Under the pieces are notes generated by a model. The model saw only the letters and a program-made list of their open reading frames with translations, was not told where the DNA came from and did not search any database. A stretch of 64,000 nt of DNA from Sphingobacterium griseoflavum (GTDB taxonomy: Bacteria > Bacteroidota > Bacteroidia > Sphingobacteriales > Sphingobacteriaceae), in contig NZ_BNAF01000008.1 of the NCBI RefSeq assembly GCF_014653155.1, positions 124,001-188,000 on the forward strand. The letters are read 5' to 3'. The position numbers and the translations under genes are program-made. Below are positions 8,994 to 17,790 of this stretch, in pieces (position 1 is the stretch's first letter; the number at the start of each line of letters is the position of its first letter).

Positions 8994-11393
8994 TTAAAAA
9001 CTGAAAGCGATGCTGCCTAGGATGTTGCGTGGTGTCTGCGGATTGACGGTCGACCAGCCCCTATAGTATTTCCTGTCTGTCAAGTTATTACCTTTTACTG
9101 CAAAGTCGAATTGGCGGTAGCTATAGGATATGCTTGCATGCAACAAGGTGTATGCAGGTACAGTAAATGTTCCGGTCGTACGGGTATTGGTAATGAGATT
9201 TTCGCTTGCATGGTTTATACCCATACCAAAACCTAGGCCTTGCAAGATACTGCGCTGTAAGCGATAGTTGACCCACGTATTGAACAAGTGTTTTGGACCA
9301 GCCTCTGTAGGACGAAGGTTATTGACATCGGGTGCGGCTTTGATCATCTTGCTGCTATTTCGGCTGTAGCTCATAATCAGGCTCAATCCTTCTAGAGGCG
9401 CTGCGGTCAAATCAAATTCCACGCCGCGGCTTAAACGGGAACCGTCCTGCACGGTAATATTGTATACCTGGCCATCGCGTTCAATACTTTCGCCCCGTGT
9501 GGTGTTGCTCACTTCGATATGATAGTAGCTTGCCGTTAGCCCCAAACGGTTGTGTAGCATATTCAGCTTCACACCACCTTCCCACTGATTCGCCTGTTGG
9601 GGTTTGAAGTCGCCGGAAATATCGGGCAATGGCTGTACAACGGGCGCTACATTTTTAAACCCATTTTGGTAGTTGGCAAAAAGCGAAACTTGGTCTTTCA
9701 CGGGTTGGTAAACTAAGCCTACTCGCGGTGAGAAGGCCAACTGGTTAAAAGCTCCGGTGGTGGTATCGCGATCAAAATTGTAGGTACCTTTATTATCAAA
9801 GTAGTCCATGCGCAGTCCAAGCATCACGTGAAACGTAGGCGTGACGTCTAATACATTGGAGACATAGGCTCCAAGGGCCTGCGTGCGGCTGCGATTGTTG
9901 GTCTCTGCAGCAGATGATAACGCAATAGCAGCATCGATGCTATCGGCATTGAATTGATAATAATTTGGATCGTCATATGACGTGTTGATCTGATCGATCT
10001 GTACGTAGGGGGAATTGTGCGTTTCTGCTTTTTGGGATAGAAAATCGACACCAAGTAGTAAGCGGTTTCGCATCCGGCCAACACGGAAGTCGCCCACAAA
10101 ATTTTGTTGCGCATTTACCGTTTGTGCAACATAGTCCTGCTTGCCGGCCAAGCGATTGATCAGCGTGTCGCTGGCACCTAGATACATGACGTATTGGAAA
10201 TAGCCCTCCGATTTACGGTTGTTGTACACCAAGGTGCTATTCGATGTCCACTGCTCGTTGATGCGGTAGGACGCATTCCCGCGAAGGTTTGTCGTGGGGT
10301 TGCGAAAGGTGACGTCATTGGCCGTATAGGACTTGTTAAAGTCAAACTGCAGTTCATCGGGTGTCCGCGCCTGCAATTGACGTCCACGGTTCAAGAATAC
10401 CATAAGTGGATTGGTGCCCTCACTTTTATAGATTTCCGCATCCAACTGAATATCCAGATTTTCATGTGGTTTATAGCGTAGGGATGGAGCGATAAAAATC
10501 GATTGCTTGAACCCGGCATCTTGGAAAGTGCCATTGTGTGTGCGTGCGGCATTAAGACGTCCTAGCAGCTTTTTGTTGGGCAGGAGAGGTCCATAAATAT
10601 CGGCCGTCAGCCGATGCTCGTCGAAACTGCCGCCGATGTAATTGATGCGTGCACCTAAGGTGTCTACTGGTCTTTTGGTAACATTGTTTATCAACCCGCC
10701 GAAGCCAATTGCAGCGCCGCCATATAGCGACCCAGAAGGCCCTTTGATAACTTCAATGGTTTCGATGTTTGCGGGATCGGGACTTGTGCTGGCAATGCTT
10801 ACCACGCCATTCACCATGGCCGCTTGCGTGGAGAAACCCCGTAACGTATAATACGACACCCCATCACCCGGACGTCCGGTGGAAGACCAAAGCCTATCGA
10901 TACCGGATACATTGGATAGTGCATCGTCAAAATTGGTATTCACTTGGCTTTGCAGTAACTCTTTTGTAACAACCGCGTAAGATTGTGGATTTTCGAGATT
11001 TTTAAGGGGCATTTTCGCTACATAGGGGCTGGTTTTCCGCGTGTATTTATTTGCCACGCCGTTCACGACAATCTCATCGAGTGTGGCGCGATCCTGCGCC
11101 AGGTAAATGTTCCCTATTTCCATAGCGGTGCCTGTAACTTCTACTGATCGCGTTTGTGATAGCAAGCCTACGGAGCTGATGCTGAGGGTATATGTTCCGA
11201 CCGAAACATTTTTGAATGTATAAATCCCTTTGCTGTTGGTCAATGCCGTTAATGGCTGTGGACTCAACGTTACGGTAATTCCTTCCGCTGGCAAACCATC
11301 GGAGGTCAATACTTTTCCGACGATTTCGGCCTTTTGCTGCGCCAAAAGTAGGATTGGTGCGATGCAAAAGATGACCAAAGCGATTTTTCTCAT
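8994..11393 (-). CDS. TonB-dependent siderophore-type outer-membrane receptor
   Basis: Outer-membrane receptor, 799 residues, of the FhuA/FoxA-like ferric-siderophore group. It has a signal peptide MRKIALVIFCIAPILLLAQ, a carboxypeptidase-regulatory-like N-terminal domain (about residues 22-100), a TonB-box-like LDEIVVNG, a plug with NVSGIDR, YYTLRGF and IEVIKGPSGSLYGG, and a 22-strand-type barrel ending in GSIAFSF. The start at 11393 is preferred to one at 11444 because the signal peptide begins there and the promoter at 11442-11472 would lie inside or at the edge of the longer form. It probably imports a ferric hydroxamate-like siderophore; the ligand is inference. No Fur box could be recognised with confidence. 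Confidence 0.9.
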   Translation of the reverse strand: MRKIALVIFCIAPILLLAQQKAEIVGKVLTSDGLPAEGITVTLSPQPLTALTNSKGIYTFKNVSVGTYTLSISSVGLLSQTRSVEVTGTAMEIGNIYLAQDRATLDEIVVNGVANKYTRKTSPYVAKMPLKNLENPQSYAVVTKELLQSQVNTNFDDALSNVSGIDRLWSSTGRPGDGVSYYTLRGFSTQAAMVNGVVSIASTSPDPANIETIEVIKGPSGSLYGGAAIGFGGLINNVTKRPVDTLGARINYIGGSFDEHRLTADIYGPLLPNKKLLGRLNAARTHNGTFQDAGFKQSIFIAPSLRYKPHENLDIQLDAEIYKSEGTNPLMVFLNRGRQLQARTPDELQFDFNKSYTANDVTFRNPTTNLRGNASYRINEQWTSNSTLVYNNRKSEGYFQYVMYLGASDTLINRLAGKQDYVAQTVNAQQNFVGDFRVGRMRNRLLLGVDFLSQKAETHNSPYVQIDQINTSYDDPNYYQFNADSIDAAIALSSAAETNNRSRTQALGAYVSNVLDVTPTFHVMLGLRMDYFDNKGTYNFDRDTTTGAFNQLAFSPRVGLVYQPVKDQVSLFANYQNGFKNVAPVVQPLPDISGDFKPQQANQWEGGVKLNMLHNRLGLTASYYHIEVSNTTRGESIERDGQVYNITVQDGSRLSRGVEFDLTAAPLEGLSLIMSYSRNSSKMIKAAPDVNNLRPTEAGPKHLFNTWVNYRLQRSILQGLGFGMGINHASENLITNTRTTGTFTVPAYTLLHASISYSYRQFDFAVKGNNLTDRKYYRGWSTVNPQTPRNILGSIAFSF

Positions 11394-11441
11394 AGTAGTG
11401 AACAATTGTTTGATTTTATTTGGACTTATTTTAAATAATCG

Positions 11442-11472
11442 CAAATGTAGAGTTCTTGTTCATGAAAACAAA
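11442..11472 (-). promoter_or_regulatory. Bacteroidota-type promoter of the siderophore receptor
   Basis: Read on the minus strand: -33 element TTTG (11472-11469), 19-bp spacer, -7 element TACATTTG (11449-11442), an exact match to TAnnTTTG. Transcription would start near 11435, giving a leader of about 40 bases before the ATG at 11393. Confidence 0.7.
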
Positions 11473-11712
11473 GCGAAACGGCAAAATTTTTGGTTTTTGG
11501 GGATGAAAGGTGGGAGGCAAATGTTCGTGCGGTAATACGTGATTCCATTTGTGTATCATCATCCTACAGCTTTCCAGCAGTGGGTTGCGTATTGGTCATC
11601 GCCGCATACAGCCGATGTCGGCGCGGAAGTCTACTGTTGGGTTAGTAAACGCATACGAGTTTTGTGTCGCTGACTTTTAAGATGTTGCTCATATGCTACC
11701 GAATAAAAAATA

Positions 11713-11737
11713 GCCTTTCCAATTTTTTTGGAAAGGC
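11713..11737. terminator. Terminator hairpin downstream of the small outer-membrane protein gene
   Basis: Arms GCCTTTCCAA and TTGGAAAGGC with a 5-base T loop. It lies 11 bp after the stop of the minus-strand gene ending at 11748 and ends with TATTTTTTATTC on that strand, a good intrinsic terminator. Confidence 0.78.
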
Positions 11738-11747
11738 GATAGCGGTT

Positions 11748-12518
11748 TTAACGGGTATATTTCTGCTTATTTCCCAACAGAAATCCATAGCCTAGGCCAA
11801 TATATACATTTCTGGCAACCTGGCGTCTGCTGTAGCGCTGCTCTTCGACCTGTACGTTATCGATCTCCTTGATGATACTTGCAGTTGCAGGCTGCAGTGG
11901 TTGTTGGTATTTTGTGTGTACGGTAAAGAAGCTTTTGGGCGAAATGAAATAGTTGGCGGATAGACCAGCCGTCGCTATAACGAAGGAAGCATCCTGCTGG
12001 TAAGTCACGCGTACCGATTGTCTGTCATCATTAGTGTGGCTACGGCTACTTTGGCGCTTGGCAGCGTAAGTGGCATGACCGATGCCAATGCTGGGATACA
12101 TGCTCCAACGGCGGCCTTCTATACGATACATTAAGCCTGCATCTACCGAGGGCTTCACCGAGCTTATCGGTCGGAACGTTTCTGCAAATATACCTTCCAG
12201 CAGGTCGCTTATGACGCCGGCGTCATAAAGCTGCGTTTGTTTTTCGTCGTAGAAATCCAGCCGCAAACTCGTGTATGCGCCGAGCTTTGAAGAGAAGAGA
12301 TAGCTCGCTTTGAATTGGAAAGAAGGTGCCGTCTTTGGCCTGCTGCTCAGCAATCCCGCATGTTCTGGTTGCCTTGATGGTGGAAAATCGATGTTCGGGC
12401 CGACACTAAGATCAAATTTGAAATAGCTATCTGCTCGGCTCGTCGAGATATCTTCTTGAGCAAATAGCAGATGGGGCAGGACGAAAAGTCCTAGGATGGC
12501 CATGTAAATGTGCGACAT
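11748..12518 (-). CDS. Outer-membrane beta-barrel family protein, function unknown
   Basis: A 256-residue exported protein: signal peptide MSHIYMAILGLFVLPHLLFAQ, then alternating short hydrophobic/aromatic stretches such as FQFKASYLFSS, GAYTSLRLDFY, VDAGLMYRIEG and NVYIGLGYGFLLG. These resemble the transmembrane strands of a small (8-10 strand) outer-membrane barrel of the OMP_b-brl type common in Bacteroidota. No catalytic motif is seen. It is on the same strand as the siderophore receptor but lies upstream with 354 bp between, so it is probably a separate unit with its own terminator. The function is unknown. Confidence 0.7.
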   Translation of the reverse strand: MSHIYMAILGLFVLPHLLFAQEDISTSRADSYFKFDLSVGPNIDFPPSRQPEHAGLLSSRPKTAPSFQFKASYLFSSKLGAYTSLRLDFYDEKQTQLYDAGVISDLLEGIFAETFRPISSVKPSVDAGLMYRIEGRRWSMYPSIGIGHATYAAKRQSSRSHTNDDRQSVRVTYQQDASFVIATAGLSANYFISPKSFFTVHTKYQQPLQPATASIIKEIDNVQVEEQRYSRRQVARNVYIGLGYGFLLGNKQKYTR

Positions 12519-12968
12519 AGTTATTACTTTTTGTTATATAAGAAATGGTACAATGAATTGTTGGGAACCAGAGAAGATGCCAAATACTGCTATATAGCTT
12601 TCAAAGAGGCGGTCATGGCTCTGCTATTGTTTCTTTCGAAAGGTTGGCATAGCAAGGAGGATCAAAATCCGGACACAAACAGCTTAATATGCTCTTAGAG
12701 CTATAAGGTAAACACATGTAATACGATTTGGTATACCGATATAACGAAATACGTTCGATTTTTGCGACAATTGATAACAAAAGAATCTATATCACATGCG
12801 CAACAACCTTACTAGCGATGGTTCGCTGTCAAAATGACCAATGCGACGTATCCGGGCATGTTGGAAGCCATGCTGCATACGATTGATCCCGATTGGTACA
12901 GCTAGATAAGTGAAATACTTGGATTCCGAAAACAAGCAACAGTATGCTGGCATGGTGGAAAGAAGGGT
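12519..12968. other. Gene-poor interval with short coding-like fragments
   Basis: No supported gene. A 62-codon frame at 12510-12698 overlaps the start of the outer-membrane gene and has no motif. Between about 12796 and 12976, three very short frames follow each other on the plus strand (peptides MRNNLTSDGSLSK, MTNATYPGMLEAM... and VKYLDSENKQQYAGM...). They read like protein but are broken up, so they could be the remains of a decayed gene. This is a weak impression only. Confidence 0.3.
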
Positions 12969-13577
12969 CTAGCTTTTTTTCTTACATCGATATAAATATA
13001 TCTGACGTTTCGATTGCAGGCCATCTTGATTTGTTTTAATGGACACCACTCGCTCGAGGTCACTGCCTATGTACTTTTTCAACAACTCATACAAACGTCC
13101 CGATTCCAATTTTAGGTTATGGTCTCGCTCGAAATCGGCAATCATCTGAGCAATGGTTCTCGGCGTGGAAAAGTATTCGGTCTGTTTAACAATGTAGGCG
13201 ATATATTCGCGTTCCCTCTTATGCCCTTTGCTTTTTGGTTTGGCAATGAAAGCGTCCTTTTCTTCCTTAAAATATCCCATTTTTTTGGGAAAGAATTCCG
13301 CTTTAAATTCGTTCAGCGTCTTTAACTCTTCTTCGGAAAGATGGATGGGCTTTTTAAAGTCGAAGAAAAGTGCCAGTGAAATCGAAAATGGAACACAAAG
13401 TTTGTTTACGGTCTCTACCGATATGGGAAGTGTCCTGCTGTGGTAGCTCCTGATGGCTTTCTCGCCAACCGCTGTGAGATTGGCCAAGCCAATAAGCGTC
13501 AAGCCCGTAAGATTGAGTATTTCGTCTATACGGCCCGAAATTAATTTTGCCAATTGTTTGTTTACTGCTTTGCCCAA
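12969..13577 (-). CDS. Helix-turn-helix (XRE-like) protein
   Basis: Protein of 202 residues with a TTG start; no in-frame ATG precedes it before a stop. Residues about 8-60 (ISGRIDEILNLTGLTLIGLANLTAVGEKAIRSYHSR...) have the spacing of an XRE/Cro-type helix-turn-helix: a helix, LIGLANLTAVGEKAIRSYHS as turn and recognition helix, then ISVETVNKLCVPFSIS. The C-terminal half (about 115-202) is basic and may form a second small winged-helix-like domain (TPRTIAQMIADFERD, then SGRLYELLKKYIG). It is probably a DNA-binding regulator of unknown targets. It is divergent from the small open frame at 13820. Confidence 0.6.
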   Translation of the reverse strand: MGKAVNKQLAKLISGRIDEILNLTGLTLIGLANLTAVGEKAIRSYHSRTLPISVETVNKLCVPFSISLALFFDFKKPIHLSEEELKTLNEFKAEFFPKKMGYFKEEKDAFIAKPKSKGHKREREYIAYIVKQTEYFSTPRTIAQMIADFERDHNLKLESGRLYELLKKYIGSDLERVVSIKTNQDGLQSKRQIYLYRCKKKS

Positions 13578-13632
13578 TGGTTTTGTGTATGTGTATTTTT
13601 TTAAAAACTTTTTTCTTTTCTTACAATTATTT

Positions 13633-13640
13633 TATATCTT
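13633..13640 (+). promoter_or_regulatory. Possible -7 element reading away from the HTH gene
   Basis: TATCTTTG fits TAnnTTTG exactly. No convincing -33 TTTG is found at the right distance, so this is a weak call. It would drive the short transcript containing the 33-codon frame at 13820. Confidence 0.3.
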
Positions 13641-13819
13641 TGAATCAGAGCTAAGGGAAAGGCGTTATAATGTGGGAAAAATGACGATGTTGAATTGCCG
13701 TTGACAAAGTCGCCATGTTTATCTGATGATCCGTTCCATTTTTAGCATCAACGATTCGTTCGAAACAGTTGAAGACAGACGAATCCTTATGAAAAGGGCG
13801 TAACCAAAGACATACTATT

Positions 13820-13921
13820 ATGACCAGAAAAGCTTGGATTACAAAAGGCAAAAAACGTAGCGTTGCAGATGCAAGCAACAAGATCGTCTTGTTCCCAAAA
13901 GATCGTAATTTACCGCCCTAA
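13820..13921 (+). CDS. Possible small basic protein, 33 residues
   Basis: Short ATG frame encoding MTRKAWITKGKKRSVADASN and then KIVLFPKDRNLPP. It is rich in Lys/Arg at the start and has a hydrophobic IVLF patch. I recognise no family. It lies about 180 bp downstream of a TAnnTTTG match and is divergent from the HTH gene, an arrangement seen for small genes controlled by a neighbouring regulator, but nothing in the sequence proves it is translated. Confidence 0.28.
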   Translation: MTRKAWITKGKKRSVADASNKIVLFPKDRNLPP

Positions 13922-14538
13922 CTGTTCATAACGAAAATAGACAGAAGAGGAAGTGCTTCGCCAAATACGGGTGCACCGTTTTTCGTTGGTTGAGGCGAGT
14001 CTCCAGCGATGATTTCGCACCTTGGTCTGTACTACCGATCTGTCTTCCGGTCCCCAAAAATAAAGAACGTTCCCGTGGCAAGTCTGGAATTGGCCAGCTA
14101 ATACTCAAATTCTACACACCTAAATTAGCAACAATTCTTACTATTCCCAAGAACAATCGATATTTGTTTAGATCTTTTATTTCTAAAGGGGATCGGTTTT
14201 TTTTATATATCTTCCTTTTTTTGCGTTCGCCGATAGTTTTCGGTTATCGCACATGTTCTTGAGTGTTTCGTTTCACTGTGTTTCTAAGACTGGCACTTTG
14301 TGCATGGCTCGCGTTCGCGCGGGCCCACAGTCGTTTCTATCCCGATCGACGGTTCGCAGCTACTCCAATGCTTTTAAAAGCCAGCAATTTTGAAAAATTA
14401 TCTCCTATCGGTCATCTTCCTCGCAAAATAATTCTTTAAGCGCCCCCATATCCTACTTCAGCACGCATAATCTTCACATGTATCAAGCATTGCTCCGGGT
14501 ATGGCGAGATCCATAATCCGGGCTTTTTTAGTTGATAT
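13922..14538. other. Long gene-free stretch upstream of the M60 operon
   Basis: No gene supported. A 90-codon frame at 13990-14262 shows no motif and has the low-complexity Phe/Leu/Arg mix of a chance frame. The region lies between the HTH gene and the operator cluster that begins at 14539. Confidence 0.45.
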
Positions 14539-14571
14539 GCAAACGTTTGCGCATTTTACGCAAACGTTTTC
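14539..14571. promoter_or_regulatory. Paired LacI-type operators upstream of the M60 operon
   Basis: Perfect 12-bp palindrome GCAAACGTTTGC at 14539-14550 and near-copy GCAAACGTTTTC at 14560-14571. Their centres are 21 bp apart, i.e. two helical turns, on the same face of the DNA. The ACGT-centred palindrome with flanking CAA/TTG is typical of LacI/GalR-family operators. The same core occurs at 51858-51867 beside the lacI gene at 50626-51669. The sites lie about 280 bp before the SusC start at 14852. Confidence 0.6.
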
Positions 14572-14705
14572 TTGCGGCTAGCATAGTGCAAATGCAAAAC
14601 ATATATTTAATATTTGTCATGGTGACACGGAAAAACAGTCCCGTCTTACCAAATAAAATAAGCGTGGATTTCATAATTCACTATTTATTGATCAACTAAC
14701 TTGTA

Positions 14706-14740
14706 TTTGACCAAATAGAGATTCATTTTTAGATAATTTG
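14706..14740 (+). promoter_or_regulatory. Candidate promoter of the 12-gene M60 operon
   Basis: TTTG at 14706-14709 and TAATTTG at 14734-14740 form an imperfect -33/-7 pair (spacer about 24 bp, slightly long; the -7 lacks one base of TAnnTTTG). The 14-bp palindrome at 14745 follows at once, where a repressor would block the start site. Modest support only. Confidence 0.35.
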
Positions 14741-14744
14741 TTGT

Positions 14745-14758
14745 GACGAACGTTCGTC
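14745..14758. promoter_or_regulatory. 14-bp palindromic operator candidate
   Basis: GACGAACGTTCGTC is a perfect palindrome 94 bp before the SusC start and just after the candidate -7 element. The sequence differs from the LacI-type sites at 14539 and is of a kind often bound by TetR-family dimers. A TetR gene lies just beyond the far end of this operon (35607-36239). That pairing is inference. Confidence 0.45.
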
Positions 14759-14851
14759 TATAACAATTAATGCTGTGCCTTTTGCAACTAATCAACCGCA
14801 GTACTTAAAAATGGACTCCTATCTGATTAAATCGACCTAATTCTAAAAATA

Positions 14852-17782
14852 ATGAAAAAACTTTGGTGTTTTTTGTGTATAATGCCGCTGTTTGGGCAGG
14901 TTGTAGCCAGCACGAATATACGTTGGCAAGATACGGTGCAGGACCAAGCGGTGCATGAGATTTTGCTGAAAAGTAGATTCCAAACATTGTACAATAAGCA
15001 GGGTGTAAAAGACTCCGTACGGTTGGCGGAGATTGAAAATCTACCTTTCTTGAGCCCCGTACATTACACCAAAGGACAGGTTGCGGGATTATACGTTCAA
15101 GAGGCTAACGGAGAGCCGGGTACACCCAAGAATATGACAATACGGGGACTTGGTACGCCGATTTTCAGCCAAAAAGATGCGGTGCAAACACAGCCCACGA
15201 TCTATGTCAATGGCGTACCCATCGCTCGGGAGAATAACTTTACCTATGCGATACAACAATATCAATTTAACAGATTGGGACCCGCGGCAGATAATTTTGC
15301 GGGTATAGACCTCTCCACCGTTGCTTCGATCGAGGTCATCAAAGATCCAGTTCGGTTAGCCAAATTGGGGCCTTTAGCGGCGAATGGAGCGATTTGGATA
15401 TTGACAAAAGCAGGAAAAGAAGGGCGGCGCGAGATCTCTTTCAACTCTTATTTTGGGATTTCTACTCCGCCAAGCGTCACCCCAGTCAACGCACAATACG
15501 AAAACTATTTCCGTCAGCAGTTTTACAGCAAGTATGGATCGCTGAGTGATAGGCTCACCTATCCAGGGTATCTAAACGACTCCACCAACATCAATTACTA
15601 TGGTCCTGCCAATTGGAACCAATCCTACTACCAAAATCAGCCGCTGTACAATGCCAACCTAGGTATTCGGGGCGGCAGCGAGCGTGCTAATTTTGCTTTT
15701 TACGGGGGCTATACAAACAATGGATCCACAGCAGACGAAACCAGGTTCAGGCGCTATCACGCACTATTCAATGTGAACATGGCACCGTTTGAGTGGTTCA
15801 ATATGGGTGCCGTAGTGAATGCAAATCGTAACACGCGCGATCGCAACCGTAGCCTGCGCGATCGTTTCGGCGAAGCTGCTTATGTACCCGATCTGTCTGT
15901 GCCCATGTCGCCGAACAGGAACGTTTATGAGCAGTATCTTGACGTGTACAATCAAGCGATTGATGATAATATCGTGAACTCGGGACAGGCATTGCTGACG
16001 TTTGACGTTTATTTTCTGCGTAATTTGAAATACAACACAAGTCTCGGTATTGATTACTCGGAGGGTTATCGGGACGTTTTTTTTCCGTCTTCTCTCATGG
16101 AACGGAATAACTATATGTCGAATTATTTCGGATACAGTCAACGCTACCTATATAGTAACAAACTGACTTGGGACTACGATACACCATCAGCATATCAAGT
16201 TAACCTCTCTTTGGGTTCTATCTATCAAGAAGATCTTTACCGTTACTCATATGCAAGAGCTTACGATGGTCCAAATGATTTTGTGAAAATCAACGTCGTG
16301 GAGGGGAACAGTAATGAATCCGGTTATTTGCAACCTGTTGGCGGTCTTTATGTCAGCCGCTGGAGCAACCGAGAAGACTATCGTATGCACTCGGTTTATC
16401 TATCTGGTGCATTCCGGTATAAAAACCGCCTAGAGGTGGACGCGTTGTTACGCTACGATGGATCCTCCACCGTGCAGCCTGACAGCCGTTGGCTATTTAC
16501 GCCTGCTGTTTCGGCCAAGTACGACATGATCGAAAAAGAGTCGATGACCCATGGACTACTGAGTCAATTTACCATTGGCGCCGGGTGGGCACGGATAGGT
16601 AAACCTACGATGACGAGCCGCTATGCTATCGGCCCAAATTATGTGGCCGACCTGGCTTGGGGATCCGAATCAGGGCTGGTGTCCTATAATGGGTTTGCCG
16701 TTGCATCACGCCCCTATTCTGAAGGGTGGATAGGATATGGGATGGATTGGCCCTATACGGAGCATGCATCGGTAGATCTCGATGCTGGTTTTCTTGCCAA
16801 TAGGCTGAATGCACGCCTAAGTGGATATCTGAAAAAAGATCAAAATCAGGTTGTACCTATACCGGTACCTGCAGAATATGGCTATGATAGCCAGCTGTTG
16901 AATGGATTGTCCGTGCAAAACAGTGGATTAGAGCTTACGCTCGCAGCACAAATTTTAACCGCCGAGAAAGGTTTGAAGTGGAACTCCTCACTCAACTTTA
17001 ATTGGAATAGGAACAAGTTGACCGCTCTGCCCAACGGATTGCAGGAGTTGGCGGTAGGACAACGTAAGCTTCAAGTCGGTCATGCAATTGATCAGTTTTG
17101 GCTCTTCGAGAATAAGGGAACGTATGTAGATCAGGTAGACATTCCGGTTCAGAACGGTGAAAGGCTGCAGTTTGAAGGCGTGCCTTTCGAAGTGGGAGAT
17201 CCCGTATGGAAAGATCAAAACGGAGATTTTAAAATTGATCAGGACGATCGGGTTATGCGCGGCCATGCCATGCCTAAATTAGTTGGAGCTTTTCAGCATA
17301 ATTTCTCCTATCAGAATTTTGACCTGGCTTTTCAGTTCTACTTTGCTTTAGGCCATCAAGCGCTGAATCAGCGTGCCTCATCCAAGTATGATTTTGTCAA
17401 CAACGAAGCCAGTAATTCATTGGCTGGGATACGGGAGGTTTTCCACTGGCAACAAGATGTGGATATCCGTAAATACCCGATATACAATCCATGGAGCGCT
17501 GTTGTTCCTTATCGTGTAGAACAAGATCTATTCTTGGAAGATGCCTCCTTTCTGAAGTTGCGTTCGGTATCGTTGAGCTACGATTTGGCTAAATTAAGTA
17601 CGGTACAGAACCGATTCAAATCGCTTCGGAAGGCAGCATTGTTTATCACGGGAACCAATTTACTGACCTGGACCAAATTTTCGGGAGGTGACCCTGAATT
17701 GATTGATTTTGATGGCTATTACTCCGGGTATGGTCTGCCTATGGCTCCCGTCACAACAATTGGTGTAAAAATAGAACTATAG
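14852..17782 (+). CDS. SusC-like outer-membrane transporter lacking the usual N-terminal domain (pair 2)
   Basis: First gene of the M60 operon, 976 residues. After the signal MKKLWCFLCIMPLFGQVVAS it goes, within about 60 residues, straight to the plug (VAGLYVQEANGEPGTPKNM, IRGLGTP, IEVIKDP), followed by the barrel with QFYFALGHQ and GSxx strands and the C-terminal ...TIGVKIEL. The carboxypeptidase-regulatory-like domain found in pairs 1, 3 and 4 is missing, and no clear (D/E)xVVVxG TonB box is seen. How it is energised is therefore an open question. Its SusD partner starts 8 bp later. It probably imports a product of the M60/glycan-binding system encoded further along (inference). Confidence 0.86.
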   Translation: MKKLWCFLCIMPLFGQVVASTNIRWQDTVQDQAVHEILLKSRFQTLYNKQGVKDSVRLAEIENLPFLSPVHYTKGQVAGLYVQEANGEPGTPKNMTIRGLGTPIFSQKDAVQTQPTIYVNGVPIARENNFTYAIQQYQFNRLGPAADNFAGIDLSTVASIEVIKDPVRLAKLGPLAANGAIWILTKAGKEGRREISFNSYFGISTPPSVTPVNAQYENYFRQQFYSKYGSLSDRLTYPGYLNDSTNINYYGPANWNQSYYQNQPLYNANLGIRGGSERANFAFYGGYTNNGSTADETRFRRYHALFNVNMAPFEWFNMGAVVNANRNTRDRNRSLRDRFGEAAYVPDLSVPMSPNRNVYEQYLDVYNQAIDDNIVNSGQALLTFDVYFLRNLKYNTSLGIDYSEGYRDVFFPSSLMERNNYMSNYFGYSQRYLYSNKLTWDYDTPSAYQVNLSLGSIYQEDLYRYSYARAYDGPNDFVKINVVEGNSNESGYLQPVGGLYVSRWSNREDYRMHSVYLSGAFRYKNRLEVDALLRYDGSSTVQPDSRWLFTPAVSAKYDMIEKESMTHGLLSQFTIGAGWARIGKPTMTSRYAIGPNYVADLAWGSESGLVSYNGFAVASRPYSEGWIGYGMDWPYTEHASVDLDAGFLANRLNARLSGYLKKDQNQVVPIPVPAEYGYDSQLLNGLSVQNSGLELTLAAQILTAEKGLKWNSSLNFNWNRNKLTALPNGLQELAVGQRKLQVGHAIDQFWLFENKGTYVDQVDIPVQNGERLQFEGVPFEVGDPVWKDQNGDFKIDQDDRVMRGHAMPKLVGAFQHNFSYQNFDLAFQFYFALGHQALNQRASSKYDFVNNEASNSLAGIREVFHWQQDVDIRKYPIYNPWSAVVPYRVEQDLFLEDASFLKLRSVSLSYDLAKLSTVQNRFKSLRKAALFITGTNLLTWTKFSGGDPELIDFDGYYSGYGLPMAPVTTIGVKIEL

Positions 17783-17790
17783 CATTTATT

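Noticed and set aside
12510..12698. 62-codon frame starting inside the outer-membrane protein gene on the other strand
   Set aside because: Overlaps the signal-peptide coding region of a supported gene and shows no recognisable domain.
12796..12976. Chain of short protein-like peptides, possible gene relic
   Set aside because: Three frames of 13-23 codons cannot be matched to any family by eye; mentioned only in the interval entry.
13990..14262. 90-codon frame in the gap before the M60 operon
   Set aside because: Low-information sequence rich in Phe, Leu, Arg and Ser, no conserved motif, no promoter.
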